DNA of 64,000 nucleotides from positions 1 to 64,000 of the forward strand of contig DGMY01000085.1 in assembly GCA_002388665.1 (NCBI GenBank), read 5' to 3'. The translations under genes were made by a program, and so were the position numbers. The stretch is from Opitutia bacterium UBA4506. Lineage in GTDB: Bacteria > Verrucomicrobiota > Verrucomicrobiia > Opitutales > Puniceicoccaceae. A model generated the notes under the pieces. That model did not search any database and was not told the origin of the DNA. It saw nothing but the letters and a program-made list of their open reading frames with translations. Positions 35,189 through 44,883 of this stretch are shown here, in pieces (the first letter of the stretch is position 1; each line of letters begins with the position of its first letter).

Positions 35189-38100
35189 TTAAGGTTGCTT
35201 GAAATCATCTCCGTCAGCCACGATCTCTCCTCGACGCAATAACTCCGCGATCGCCAGTTCGGCGACCTGAATGATCTTTCCCCCACGGCCGAAACCGAAT
35301 TGGGACGCTATTTGGGCCGGAAAATCGTTTTTCGGGTAAGTAATGAACCCTTCCAATACGGCCAGTGCCGCATTGCAAAGTTCTTTGCGCGGGATATCTC
35401 CAAATTTCCGGACATCACGATCCGCCACCCGGTAGAATCGGTAACTCTCCGAGTCCAGAGAGTCTGGCCAAAAGGTCACATCACCCGCGGACGAATCCTT
35501 TCGTCCGGTGTTTGGCAGGTTTTTTTCGACGATCTCGGATATCTTTGAGGCGACCCGGTTAAAACCCCACTCCTGAGCGACTCGACGCATCAACAAATCA
35601 CCCGTGATCGGCCCTTCCGTTTTGATGATTCTCTCGATCTGAGACCGTATCCCTGCTCCCGCCTGGGGTTCATAGAAAAGCTCCTGTGGCCCCTGAGGCA
35701 CTTTCTTGATCTCTGGATATTCCAATCTGCGTTCATCAATGGACGTCGTTTTTTGTGGCTGTACATCGTACGCGTATTGGACCTCGGGTTCCTCTTCACA
35801 GCGTGGACTTGCGGGAGCCGGTTCACTTCGCGTCTCAACCGGTGCCTCGATTGCGGCTTTTACCTCGGCGAGCAAATCTTCCTGGGCAATCTCGCCATTA
35901 CGCCACCAATCCGTGGACCAGATACGGTAGATCCGCCAACCGAGGCCTTCCAGCACGGCTTGGCGCAAACGGTCGCGATCACGGGCAGTCGCAGCCCGGT
36001 GATACGTTGCGCCGTCGCACTCGATCCCCAGCAGGTATTGTCCCGGTGCCTCGGGCCTCACCACCGCAAGGTCGATCCGATAACTCGAACAGCCGATCTG
36101 GGTATGCACCGTGTACCCTTGACTCCGGAGGAACTCGGCGACCTCTTGCTCAAAGATCGAATCGTACTCATGGCTCTGGGCTGATTCGATGTTCGCAGCG
36201 ATCGCAGCAGGACCGCGCTCCGCATACTCTAGATAAGCTTTTAGATGAGCCGCGCCGATAGCTCTGGTGCGGGAAAGATCGATCTGCTCACTACGCAAAG
36301 TCGAATAGATGACCACCTCATGCTTGGCACGAGTCACCGCAACATTGAGCCGACGCTCCCCTCCCTGCCGATTCAATGGCCCAAAATTCATCGACAGCTT
36401 ACCCGCCTGATCGGGGCCGTAACAAATCGAGAAGAGGATCAAATCACGCTCATCGCCCTGAACGTTCTCGAGGTTTTTCACGAAAACCGGCTCGTCCAGA
36501 TCGTCCCCGAAGAAGGCTTCGATCTCGGGCATCTCACTCCTCGCGGCATCCAGAAGGTCAAGGATGAGACCCTGCTGGGCTTGGCTAAAAGTGACGATCC
36601 CTATCGACATCCCGGACAACTCAGGATCGGTGAGCCGTCGAACCACCTCGCCGACAATGGCTTCCGCCTCAGCCTGATTCGTGCGCGACTTTCCTTTATC
36701 GTAAAACCCTTTCGGTACGGGGACCAGACTGACACCGACGTTCTCCGAGTGGGGAGAAGGAAAGGTGTGGAGCTCGTTCGCGTAATAGTGATAATTCGAG
36801 AATGCGATCAGGCCTTCTTTGCGGCTTCGATAGTGCCAGTTCAGGCTGTAAGTCTTGAGCCCCGAGCCCAAGCATTCATCGAGAATGCTTTCCAAATCCT
36901 CTGTCTGGCTGTCGTCATAAAAACCGTCGTCACTATCGCCCCGGTTGAAGAAATTCGTCGGAGGCAACTGCTTGGGGTCGCCGACAACGATCACCTGTTT
37001 TCCCCTGGCGATGGCACCAATTGCGTCCCATACCGGAATCTGAGAGGCCTCGTCGAAAACGACCAAGTCGAACTCCGCCTGTTCCGCATCGAGATACTGC
37101 GCAACAGAGAGAGGGCTCATCAAAAAACAGGGTTTCAGGAACGGGGCGATCCCCGGAATTTCCGCCAGCAACTTCCGCACAGGCTTATGCCGTCGGCGTT
37201 TTACCATCTCACGCTGGATCAACCCCAGCTCCGTGTTGCGTGGGCATGCCTCACTTCTCGCCCTGGGCAATCGCGACGCCAATCGGGCCGCGACGATTTG
37301 CCCGGTCAGCTCGGTGTACTTTTCGTCAAAATCACGAAACGCTTCGATTCTCTTCTGATGCTCGTCCCCATAGAAATCACGCAACAACGGGTTGATCGTC
37401 AACAACCGCTTGAGGAAGGAATTTCGATAGGCAAAATCGAAGCAGGTACGCAAATTCTCCAGCTGGAGCTCGCCCGTCTCCAGTGCCTCCAACAGTCGGG
37501 AAAGCCCAACCCTCTGCCCTTGCTGAAAGGAACTTTGCCAGCGGCACCAGTTGGCCAGATATCCCCTTTGCTCGTTGAATCCGTTCGCCAACCGCTGCCA
37601 ATGGTCCAGCAGCTGGGAGACCGTCTCCGGTACATGCAGTGACAACTTTTCCTGAAGCTTGGTACTGCAAACGTTGAACGCTTTCCAAGCCACCCCATAT
37701 TCGGCAAAAAGCTTTTCGAAACTGCCACCTTCTTGCAGAAACTCCGATCCGGCACTGACAAGATCCCCTACCTTACTCCGCAGTTGAATCAAAAGATCCA
37801 CCGAATCACCCGCCATGTATTGGATGCTCGTCTGAAGCCCCTCCCCGTACTCGAGAAGACCTTCCAAATAATCCCAATCCGCGTGACCATCTTCCCACTC
37901 CGAGCCGAAGTGGACACTGGCCTCCGATTTCGCGGCGTCGAGAACGCCTTGCTCGGTTTTCCATCGTCGTACCGCCTCAAAGAACCCACCGGCTTCGGCA
38001 CTCTTCCATTTTGGCGAACCCGGTTTGACCGCCTTTCGCACCGGCTTGAGGAGGAACCAGAGCTTAAGCGACTGGAAGAGTCCCCCCTTCGCAACGACCC

Positions 38101-41100
38101 CTTGGTAAGCCCCTTCAAGAGTCTCGGTGTCCATCTGCCGAAGAACCTCGATGTCGAACGCTTCCAGTCGCGAAAGCGCCTCATCCCTCGACCGCCCCGC
38201 TCGAATCCACTCCGTCGCTTCCACCTGAAACGAGTTTCTCCAATTCGACTCGGTCACAAATTTTGCCGGAAGCGCGGGAGCCCCCCGCAGCGAGGATGTT
38301 AAGTTCGCAGCACCGAGCAGGACGGTTTGACTGGCATGGTCAGGGTCCAGCCCAAACTTGGAAGCCACATCGGTCCAAACCTTTTGGAGTTCTCCTACCT
38401 TGGCCAGTGTTTCATTCGTGAGATCAAAAACCTCATCCTCCCACTCCGGCGTCCAATCCGAAGCTTTCACCGCTCCAAAGGCATGCTTCGCCTCGACGGG
38501 TAGGCGCCTCTCACTCCCTCTGAGGATGAGCTGATCACAGATGCCCTGAAGCGATTCAAAGTCCTCTCTCGAATGCTCTTCCAGTTTATCGATCTCCAAA
38601 TGTTCGACAGTGCTCAGCACCTCACTCTCTGCCTCATGTGCAACCAGCCACGACAAACACTGGTAGGCGCTGAACCTGTTCGGATAAACTCGATGCAAGG
38701 CTCCGACGTAATCGTTCAGCTCTTTGCGCAACTTGTTTAACCGATCCGCCAAAATACTCCACTCGTCAGTCGTTTGCCCTTCCACATAGTTGATCGCCTC
38801 GCCGAACTGCCGCAGCACCTCGGCCTTACCCGACTTATTCGAATGAAGTTCCAGACAGAAAGGACCAAGGCCGATTTGACTGAGGCGATGGTGAACCACC
38901 TCCAGTGCCGCCCGTTTCTCCGCCACAAACAGAACTCGTTTTCCTTCCGCCACGCAGTGGGCTATGATGTTGGTAATCGTCTGCGACTTCCCCGTCCCCG
39001 GCGGCCCGTTCATCACGAAATTCTTACCCTTCGCGGCCGCCAGTGTGGCCGCCAGTTGGGATGAATCGAAACTCATCGGGCAAAAAATCTCGTCATAGCC
39101 CAAAGCTTCGTCGAGCTCGTGCGGAGCCCAGTCGTCTATCTCGTCGAGGAACGACTCTCCCGGCCGGTTCATCAAATGCCCGACCACTGGATTTTTCCCA
39201 AGAACCTCCGCCCGGTCCTGCAGGTCTTTCCACAGCAGGAACTTGCTAAACGAAAACTGGGCGAGCCATACCTCCCGGCGCACTTCCCATCCGGCAAGGT
39301 CGCGAACCGCCTGCTGGAATAACCGAAACACCCGATCGACATCCACTCCCGACTCATCCTCCGGCAGTGGGTTCACCCCAGGAACCTCGAGGTGGTAATC
39401 TCTCTTCAATAACTCCAGCAATGTCACATTGACCAACGTATCCTCGTCGTAGCGCTGGAGACTGAAGCCCGACTGAACCGATTTGCGGTGAAGTTGGACC
39501 GGGACTAAAAGAAGGGGAGCGCGATAGCTTCGCTCATCATCCTTGTCCTGCTTCCATTCAAGAAAACCCAATGCAAGAAAGAGGGTATTGGCACCGCTTT
39601 CCTCATTCTCCAACCGCACCTTCCGGTACAGCTCGAGAAGACGGCGATTGAGCTCTTTCTCGGTCAGCGAACTCCGGAGTCTCTTCGCCTGCAGCTCCCG
39701 CATCAAGTGCTCAACCAGCGGGTCCTCTTGGGTTTGCTGCGAGAGGAGGCTTAGGCTCCTGGGATCCGTCCCCGTGATGATTTGGGTTTGCTCTAAGACC
39801 TGAAAAGTCTGTTCGGCGGCCAGCTCGTCCTCGATCTGTTCTGGCTTTGGGCACAGGAGCGGGATGGTTTGCTTGGACTCTTTGAAGTTGAGCAAGCGAT
39901 TTCTCAAAGTCAGATCCAGGAGCTGTTGCTTCCAGTTATCCACCCGCCCCTCGGGAGTTTGGGGCAGATTGTCGACCGAAAGTTCTTCCCGAAACTCCAC
40001 CTCATTCGCCCGCGACCGCCCCGTAGCGATCTCCACTTTTCGTACCTCTTGGGCCTTTTGGACATCCACCCCACCGTCATTTCGTTCCAAAGGAAGAGGG
40101 CGAATCCGGGAACTGCGGCAGCGGTAAATATCAATCGCTGCCTCGAAAACATCGTCCAACATCAAGTGCGGTTGAGCAGCCATCACCGCTTGGTTAAAAT
40201 CCGCAGCCTTGCCCTCACAAATCAACGTACTTTCGAAGACGATCAGGTCCTCCAAATCCCTCCGTTTGCGAATGCTCTGCAAGTCATCCATCGCCGGATC
40301 GCTAAAGCTCTCCCCCACCAACCAACATCCGACGTAAGCGTGTCCACGGTGCATCAGGATCAAAGGATGGAGACCGGATTGCTCGATGATGCTCGCAAAA
40401 AGAAGTGCCAGATCCAGGCAAGTCCCCAGTCTTGATTTTAAAATCTGGGTGCCGAACCGAATCCGCTGCCCCGTCGTCTCGAAACTCGCCGCCGGATTGC
40501 TGTAATTGATTCCCTGTTCCCGCAGCGCATCGTAAATCGCATCCAAGATTTCATAAACCCGCTTCTTTGACTTTGCCTGATACCCATCCAACGCACTCGA
40601 AGAAGTACGCTTCCCCAGAATCTGTGCGGCGTTACTGAGGATTTGCTCAACAACCGCCAGATTGGGGGTCACAAACGCAGCGAGAATCTCGGGCAACGAC
40701 CGCATCCCGGTCCACTCATCGTAAGCATAAACTTCGACCGGAAAGGACTCCCGAGACAACGACTGAAGCTCCCGTTCCGCATCTCCCTCACAAGGTGGCT
40801 GTTCACTTCCCAACACCTCGATCTGGATCTCGCTCCTAACCCTCTCCGACAACTTCGCGAAATACTCGAGATCCAACTTCAGTGGGACATCGTTCAAAGC
40901 ATAGGAAGCACCCGCAGGAATATGGCTAATCACCAACCGATAAGTCTCCGCCCATTCCGGAACGGTCTTGATCAAACATTCGACATCATGCCAATCCTCC
41001 TCCGATGTATTCACTATATCAATACGGCGTAAGACTGGAATGGAGTTCTGCTGAAACGCAAAGTTGATTCGCTCCGAATACTCAAGGCGGACCACACAAC

Positions 41101-41137
41101 AATTGGATTGGGAGGGGGATTCAGAGTCACACATCAC
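35189..41137 (-). CDS. DUF4011-helicase-Vsr-type nuclease, Hhe-like defence protein
   Basis: A 1982-residue multidomain protein. An N-terminal part has a transglutaminase-like stretch (GTCLDLALLFASIIEQ near 239, HRGHAYVG near 261), then DUF4011 (NWKQQLLDLTLRNRLLNF near 398). A superfamily 1 helicase follows: Walker A GPPGTGKS near 711, DEAS near 1361, NWHYRS near 1430, VQGDERD near 1554, NVAVTRAK near 1595. A Vsr/DUF559-like nuclease has RIDLAVV near 1686 and GIECDG near 1704. The end is DUF3320-like. DUF4011-helicase-Vsr proteins form the one-gene antiphage system called Hhe, as I recall from the 2020 Gao et al. survey. It sits alone between 78-bp repeats. Confidence 0.85.
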   Translation of the reverse strand: MMCDSESPSQSNCCVVRLEYSERINFAFQQNSIPVLRRIDIVNTSEEDWHDVECLIKTVPEWAETYRLVISHIPAGASYALNDVPLKLDLEYFAKLSERVRSEIQIEVLGSEQPPCEGDAERELQSLSRESFPVEVYAYDEWTGMRSLPEILAAFVTPNLAVVEQILSNAAQILGKRTSSSALDGYQAKSKKRVYEILDAIYDALREQGINYSNPAASFETTGQRIRFGTQILKSRLGTCLDLALLFASIIEQSGLHPLILMHRGHAYVGCWLVGESFSDPAMDDLQSIRKRRDLEDLIVFESTLICEGKAADFNQAVMAAQPHLMLDDVFEAAIDIYRCRSSRIRPLPLERNDGGVDVQKAQEVRKVEIATGRSRANEVEFREELSVDNLPQTPEGRVDNWKQQLLDLTLRNRLLNFKESKQTIPLLCPKPEQIEDELAAEQTFQVLEQTQIITGTDPRSLSLLSQQTQEDPLVEHLMRELQAKRLRSSLTEKELNRRLLELYRKVRLENEESGANTLFLALGFLEWKQDKDDERSYRAPLLLVPVQLHRKSVQSGFSLQRYDEDTLVNVTLLELLKRDYHLEVPGVNPLPEDESGVDVDRVFRLFQQAVRDLAGWEVRREVWLAQFSFSKFLLWKDLQDRAEVLGKNPVVGHLMNRPGESFLDEIDDWAPHELDEALGYDEIFCPMSFDSSQLAATLAAAKGKNFVMNGPPGTGKSQTITNIIAHCVAEGKRVLFVAEKRAALEVVHHRLSQIGLGPFCLELHSNKSGKAEVLRQFGEAINYVEGQTTDEWSILADRLNKLRKELNDYVGALHRVYPNRFSAYQCLSWLVAHEAESEVLSTVEHLEIDKLEEHSREDFESLQGICDQLILRGSERRLPVEAKHAFGAVKASDWTPEWEDEVFDLTNETLAKVGELQKVWTDVASKFGLDPDHASQTVLLGAANLTSSLRGAPALPAKFVTESNWRNSFQVEATEWIRAGRSRDEALSRLEAFDIEVLRQMDTETLEGAYQGVVAKGGLFQSLKLWFLLKPVRKAVKPGSPKWKSAEAGGFFEAVRRWKTEQGVLDAAKSEASVHFGSEWEDGHADWDYLEGLLEYGEGLQTSIQYMAGDSVDLLIQLRSKVGDLVSAGSEFLQEGGSFEKLFAEYGVAWKAFNVCSTKLQEKLSLHVPETVSQLLDHWQRLANGFNEQRGYLANWCRWQSSFQQGQRVGLSRLLEALETGELQLENLRTCFDFAYRNSFLKRLLTINPLLRDFYGDEHQKRIEAFRDFDEKYTELTGQIVAARLASRLPRARSEACPRNTELGLIQREMVKRRRHKPVRKLLAEIPGIAPFLKPCFLMSPLSVAQYLDAEQAEFDLVVFDEASQIPVWDAIGAIARGKQVIVVGDPKQLPPTNFFNRGDSDDGFYDDSQTEDLESILDECLGSGLKTYSLNWHYRSRKEGLIAFSNYHYYANELHTFPSPHSENVGVSLVPVPKGFYDKGKSRTNQAEAEAIVGEVVRRLTDPELSGMSIGIVTFSQAQQGLILDLLDAARSEMPEIEAFFGDDLDEPVFVKNLENVQGDERDLILFSICYGPDQAGKLSMNFGPLNRQGGERRLNVAVTRAKHEVVIYSTLRSEQIDLSRTRAIGAAHLKAYLEYAERGPAAIAANIESAQSHEYDSIFEQEVAEFLRSQGYTVHTQIGCSSYRIDLAVVRPEAPGQYLLGIECDGATYHRAATARDRDRLRQAVLEGLGWRIYRIWSTDWWRNGEIAQEDLLAEVKAAIEAPVETRSEPAPASPRCEEEPEVQYAYDVQPQKTTSIDERRLEYPEIKKVPQGPQELFYEPQAGAGIRSQIERIIKTEGPITGDLLMRRVAQEWGFNRVASKISEIVEKNLPNTGRKDSSAGDVTFWPDSLDSESYRFYRVADRDVRKFGDIPRKELCNAALAVLEGFITYPKNDFPAQIASQFGFGRGGKIIQVAELAIAELLRRGEIVADGDDFKQP

Positions 41138-41510
41138 TAGGTCTTTTCATAGAAGCTTTACATCGGACTTCGAAGCTAAACCGGAGCCATAACCTGTGTA
41201 AATCTCCAAATCCCGAACAAGACTCGCTAGATTGTCCAACGCCCCGATTCTACCCCAAGCCTCTACCACCCACACACAGTAGCCTTTTCCTTCATTTTTA
41301 AGTGTTCAGTGTTGTATATTCTCCCTCCTCCAACCGCGCCGATCCCACATAGAATAAACCACTTCTCGCCCCGGTCCGCTAGCAACACTCCACAGACCTC
41401 CCCCAAAACCTGGGTCGCACAGCGAAAGCAGATCGATTCCGCCAATCCAGCGCGAAAGATTCAAATCTTTTCAACCAGCCTCCTCAGGCCATCCCGTCTC
41501 TCCGACGGAC
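41138..41510. other. 373-bp gap between helicase and araC genes
   Basis: Both flanking genes are on the minus strand, so this stretch must carry the promoter of the helicase gene; an AT-rich part lies near 41285-41325. A 60-codon minus-strand frame at 41263-41445 is open, but its product has no known features. No RNA gene or integrase fragment seen. The right-hand 78-bp repeat begins 32 bp beyond the end of this gap. Confidence 0.5.
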
Positions 41511-42485
41511 TCAACCTGTCGCTCTCGCGCGGCGAAGTCGCCGGCGGATCGCGCCCGGGGTTTGGCCGGTGAACTGTTTAAAGGCCCGGTTGAAGGAGGC
41601 TTCGGATTCGTAATTCAATCGTTCCGCGATTTCTGCCAGGGGTAAGTCAGTGTCGCGCAACCATCCCGTCGCAACTTGGAAGCGCCATTTTCGGACGTAT
41701 TGCATCGGGGGCTCGCCCACGAGGTCCATGAAACGCTTGGCGAAAGCAGAGCGAGACATCCCGATCTTCCCGGCCAGATGATCGACCGACCACGGTTGCG
41801 TCGGATTCCGATGGATCTGAGCGATAGCCTTACCAATTTGCTCGTCTTGCAGCGCGCCCAACCAGCCGGTTTTGGCCAGGGGGGAACTTGCCAGCCAGTG
41901 GCGGATTGCTTGCACCACCAGGATGTCGGAGACGCGGGTGATAATGGTATCGCCCCCCGGTTTGAGGCGTTCTGCTTCGCTCGCCATGAGGCGGATCGTG
42001 TCCAGCAGCCAGTCGTTCTCAGGGGTGTGGGTCTGCATGAGGATCAATTTGGGTAGCAGGCTGACGACGCGCTGCGCCGCGGGGTCTTCGACAGAGACCG
42101 CTCCGCAAACGAGGTGGGTCGCATCCCCTCCGCCCCCATAGTTCAGTAGCTCGTAGCGGGGGCTGACAGACTCCCGTTCCAGCTCGAAGATATTGATCGC
42201 CTCTGTCTGCAGACTGTCGGCAATGGCATGGCCCTGCCCGTGAGGAATGAGCGCGAAATCGCCGCTTTCCAATTCCTCCCGATCACCGTTGGGGAACTCG
42301 ATCCAGCACCGGCCCTTTGTCACGACATGAAACATCAGGCAGTCCGGCATCGGCGGCAGCTCGATCCCCCAAGGCGCAGTCAGCTCCGACCGGCTATAGA
42401 AGGTACCACTCATATGGAGTGAGTGAAGTGCCTCGCCCAGGGGGTCCACTGAGCGGAACGCGGTTTCGAGTGGTTCGATGCGCAT
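41511..42485 (-). CDS. AraC-family regulator with cupin-type sensor domain
   Basis: A 324-residue regulator. The N-terminal half is a cupin_6-type ligand domain (DCLMFHVVTKGRCWIEF, ESGDFALIPHGQGHAI). The C-terminal half has two helix-turn-helix motifs: WSVDHLAGKIGMSRSAFAKRF near 235-255 and PLAEIAERLNYESEASFNRAF near 280-300, followed by the usual GQTPGAIRR. The last 25 or so codons lie in the 78-bp direct repeat, and the final residues (RLRRARATG) differ from those of the remnant at 34996. It is divergent from the NmrA-like/DUF1772 pair and probably controls it. Confidence 0.9.
   Translation of the reverse strand: MRIEPLETAFRSVDPLGEALHSLHMSGTFYSRSELTAPWGIELPPMPDCLMFHVVTKGRCWIEFPNGDREELESGDFALIPHGQGHAIADSLQTEAINIFELERESVSPRYELLNYGGGGDATHLVCGAVSVEDPAAQRVVSLLPKLILMQTHTPENDWLLDTIRLMASEAERLKPGGDTIITRVSDILVVQAIRHWLASSPLAKTGWLGALQDEQIGKAIAQIHRNPTQPWSVDHLAGKIGMSRSAFAKRFMDLVGEPPMQYVRKWRFQVATGWLRDTDLPLAEIAERLNYESEASFNRAFKQFTGQTPGAIRRRLRRARATG
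41542..41619. repeat. 78-bp perfect direct repeat, right copy
   Basis: Copy of 35021-35098 inside the intact araC-family gene, covering codons of about residues 290-315. Recombination between the two copies would delete 6521 bp with the helicase gene and leave one whole araC-family gene ending GAQSRTP next to acuI. Confidence 0.95.
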
Positions 42486-42578
42486 CGCTTCTCAGAATCA
42501 CGCAAGCTGGACGAAATGTCAATTTATGTGGATCAAGTGTCATATAAAACCTCTGTCCGTCGGGCTATGATCGTGTCT

Positions 42579-43439
42579 ATGAAAACTAAGACACAAAACA
42601 CCACCCGCATATCCACACCCTCCGCCACGACCTTGGTCCTTGGCGGAAATGGTAAAACCGGCCGGCGCGTCGTCGCAGGACTGAAGGCGCAAGGCCGATC
42701 GGTCCGAATCGGTTCCCGCTCGGCTTCACCGAGTTTCGACTGGCACGACTCCCGAAACTGGGGAACGGTCTTCGACGGCATCCGCGAAATGTATGTCGCC
42801 TACCATCCTGATCTCGCTGTGCCGGGCGCGTCGGAACACATTCGACAGCTGGTGGCTATTGCGAAGGAACGGGGTGTTCAAAAGATCGTCCTGCTTTCCG
42901 GCCGGGGCGAAGAGGAGGCCCAGCTCTGCGAGCGGATTGTCCTGCATTCCGGGATACCGGCAACTGTGGTGCGTTGCAGTTGGTTCAATCAAAACTTCAC
43001 GGAGTCCTTCTTTCGAGATATGGTGCTCAGCGGTACCCTCGCGTTACCAGTGAACTCGGTGCGTGAACCTTTCGTCGACGCAGAAGACATTGCTGCCGTC
43101 GCTGTCGCCGCGCTGACTGAAGACGGACACAGTGGCGAGATCTACGAAATCACCGGGCCACGTCTATTGACCTTCCCGGAAGTCGCCCGGGAAATTACCG
43201 CAGGCACTGGCCGGCCGGTCCGATTCGAAGAGATTTCGATGGAAACCTTCGTCGCCGGACTCCAAGCAGCCGGGCTGCCCGGGGATATGATCAAGCTGAT
43301 CCACTATCTCACCTCGGAGGTCCTGGACGGGCGCAACGAAAGTCTGGGTGACGGGGTCCAACGAGCGCTGGGGCGTGCACCACGTGACTTCAGCGACTTC
43401 GTGGCCAACGCTCACGCGAGCCGTGCTTGGGAAGCCTAG
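42579..43439 (+). CDS. NmrA-like NAD(P)-binding protein
   Basis: A 286-residue atypical short-chain dehydrogenase of the NmrA/TMR type. The Rossmann motif is TLVLGGNGKTGRRVV near the start. EMYVAYHPDL, VQKIVLLSGRGEEE, VRCSWFNQNFTESF and EPFVDAEDIAAVAVAAL follow, all typical of NAD(P)H-binding redox sensors or epimerases without the YxxxK site. I chose the ATG at 42579; starts at 42516 or 42567 would leave little room for promoters in the 93-bp divergent gap to araC. It is followed 45 bp on by the DUF1772 gene. Confidence 0.85.
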   Translation: MKTKTQNTTRISTPSATTLVLGGNGKTGRRVVAGLKAQGRSVRIGSRSASPSFDWHDSRNWGTVFDGIREMYVAYHPDLAVPGASEHIRQLVAIAKERGVQKIVLLSGRGEEEAQLCERIVLHSGIPATVVRCSWFNQNFTESFFRDMVLSGTLALPVNSVREPFVDAEDIAAVAVAALTEDGHSGEIYEITGPRLLTFPEVAREITAGTGRPVRFEEISMETFVAGLQAAGLPGDMIKLIHYLTSEVLDGRNESLGDGVQRALGRAPRDFSDFVANAHASRAWEA

Positions 43440-43484
43440 CCCGCCGCTCTCCACGCTAAGAACAAATTGAAAGGTTATACCGTG

Positions 43485-43991
43485 ATGCAAGACAACGTAT
43501 TCTTCCTTCTCCTCGGCTTCGCCACCCTCAGCACTGCGCTCGTGGCCGGCCTTGTTTTCACCTTCGCCGTCATCATCATGCCTGGCATTGCCAGGCTCGG
43601 GGACCGCACCTTTATACGCACGTTTCAAGTGATCGATGGAGTCATCCAGAGCGGACAACCACTCTTCGCGCTGGTCTGGCTAGGATCCATCCTCTCCTTG
43701 CTGGTGGTATCGATTCTCGGCCTCTGGCAACTCAACGGCCTCTCCAAATGGCTTCTGGTCGCGGCCAACGCACTCTATATAACCGGCGTCCAACTACCCA
43801 CCTTCGTCATCAACGTACCGCTCAACAATCAGTTGCAGACCATCAGAACGCTTGAAGCCAGTGAGGACGTGATCGAGGGGGCGCGGGCGGCATTCGAAGA
43901 GCGATGGAACTGGGCCAATCGTTTACGCACTTTCGCCGCCATTGCAGTCCTGGCCATTCTGCTCTATGGATTGCATACCTTCAGAGCGTAG
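43485..43991 (+). CDS. DUF1772 family membrane protein
   Basis: A 168-residue protein with four hydrophobic segments: the N-terminal FFLLLGFATLSTALVAGLVF, then FALVWLGSILSLLVVSILGL, a third near ALYITGVQLPTFV, and the last near FAAIAVLAILLYGLHTF. The middle motif FVINVPLNNQL and the later ERWNWANRLRT are typical of DUF1772. Function unknown; it often sits with NmrA-like genes. I chose the ATG at 43485; TTG at 43467 is the alternative. Confidence 0.8.
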   Translation: MQDNVFFLLLGFATLSTALVAGLVFTFAVIIMPGIARLGDRTFIRTFQVIDGVIQSGQPLFALVWLGSILSLLVVSILGLWQLNGLSKWLLVAANALYITGVQLPTFVINVPLNNQLQTIRTLEASEDVIEGARAAFEERWNWANRLRTFAAIAVLAILLYGLHTFRA

Positions 43992-43995
43992 CGGA

Positions 43996-44691
43996 TCAAT
44001 CTGAGGGAATGGTGACCGAAGGAGGTTCTGCCAAAAGTGCATCGTCCATATTGTGCGGGTGCGCAATGAAGGGAAGCTCACTGATGCCATTGATCACAAA
44101 CTGCGCCGCGATAATTACAAAGAGGAGTCCCATGAACCGACGCAGCACCCGAAGAACAATGGGGGTCAGCCATCGCGAACCGCTAGCTGAAATACGGAGG
44201 ATGAGAAAGCAGGCCAAGTAGACGATCGGCACGCTGCCGAGCAGCCAGAGCATCTCCCACAAGCCGGCCGCCTGGGTTTGTAAAATGATCACCGTAGAAA
44301 TGGCACCGGGTCCGCACAGCAAAGGAATTGCCAGCGGAGAAATCGCAATATCATCCTTCTCCTGAGCGACGGCCTTCTCCGCCGGATTCAGCCGTGTTTG
44401 CGGTTCCGGTGCCCGCAACATCTCAAACCCGATGGCGAAAAGGACGATTCCGCCGGCAATTTGCAAGGCCGGCAGGGTGATCCCGAGGAGTGTGAAAATC
44501 CATTGCCCGGCCACGGCCATGACGGCGAGAATGATTCCGGCGACGATACATCCGCGGCGGGCCATAGCGATCCGCTCTGCTTTTGAGTCGTCCGTAGTGA
44601 TCGCGAGAAAGGCGGGCACCGTCGAAAACGGATTAATGATCGCAAAAAGTGAGACCACAGAAAGCAGCAGAAACTCGATGGAGGAACTCAT
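43996..44691 (-). CDS. MarC family membrane protein (UPF0056)
   Basis: A 231-residue protein with six hydrophobic segments. The opening LLSVVSLFAIINPFSTVPAF carries the family NP motif, and the later part has ISPLAIPLLCGPGAISTVI with the second conserved P-x-x-x-GPG region. MarC was once linked to multiple antibiotic resistance, but its substrate is not known. It is convergent with the DUF1772 gene (4-bp gap) and is not clearly part of an operon. Confidence 0.88.
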   Translation of the reverse strand: MSSSIEFLLLSVVSLFAIINPFSTVPAFLAITTDDSKAERIAMARRGCIVAGIILAVMAVAGQWIFTLLGITLPALQIAGGIVLFAIGFEMLRAPEPQTRLNPAEKAVAQEKDDIAISPLAIPLLCGPGAISTVIILQTQAAGLWEMLWLLGSVPIVYLACFLILRISASGSRWLTPIVLRVLRRFMGLLFVIIAAQFVINGISELPFIAHPHNMDDALLAEPPSVTIPSD

Positions 44692-44883
44692 TACCGGAAT
44701 TCAGGGATAACGTCTCATTGCGATGAACGGCGGGAGGAGGATCCCACCACCACAGTCAGAAACTCTGACGAAGCCCCGGGGTCGCGGCAAGGGAACAACA
44801 TGCCCACAGTGTGGAGAAGTCCTGCGACCCGTCGCGCTCATTGAACCGCCACGCCACCTTCTCCGATCGCTCGGCTATCGAGC

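Noticed and set aside
34996..35286. 96-codon frame as an intact small AraC protein
   Set aside because: Only the part at 35021-35098 is AraC-like; the upstream part is unrelated sequence. Treated as a gene fragment.
38900..39020. Helicase gene as a RecB/AddA or UvrD housekeeping helicase
   Set aside because: The DUF4011 segment before Walker A, and the Vsr-like and DUF3320-like parts after the helicase, do not fit those families.
41263..41445. 60-codon minus-strand frame with several cysteines in the gap before the helicase gene
   Set aside because: No family likeness or ribosome site, and it lies where the helicase promoter is expected.
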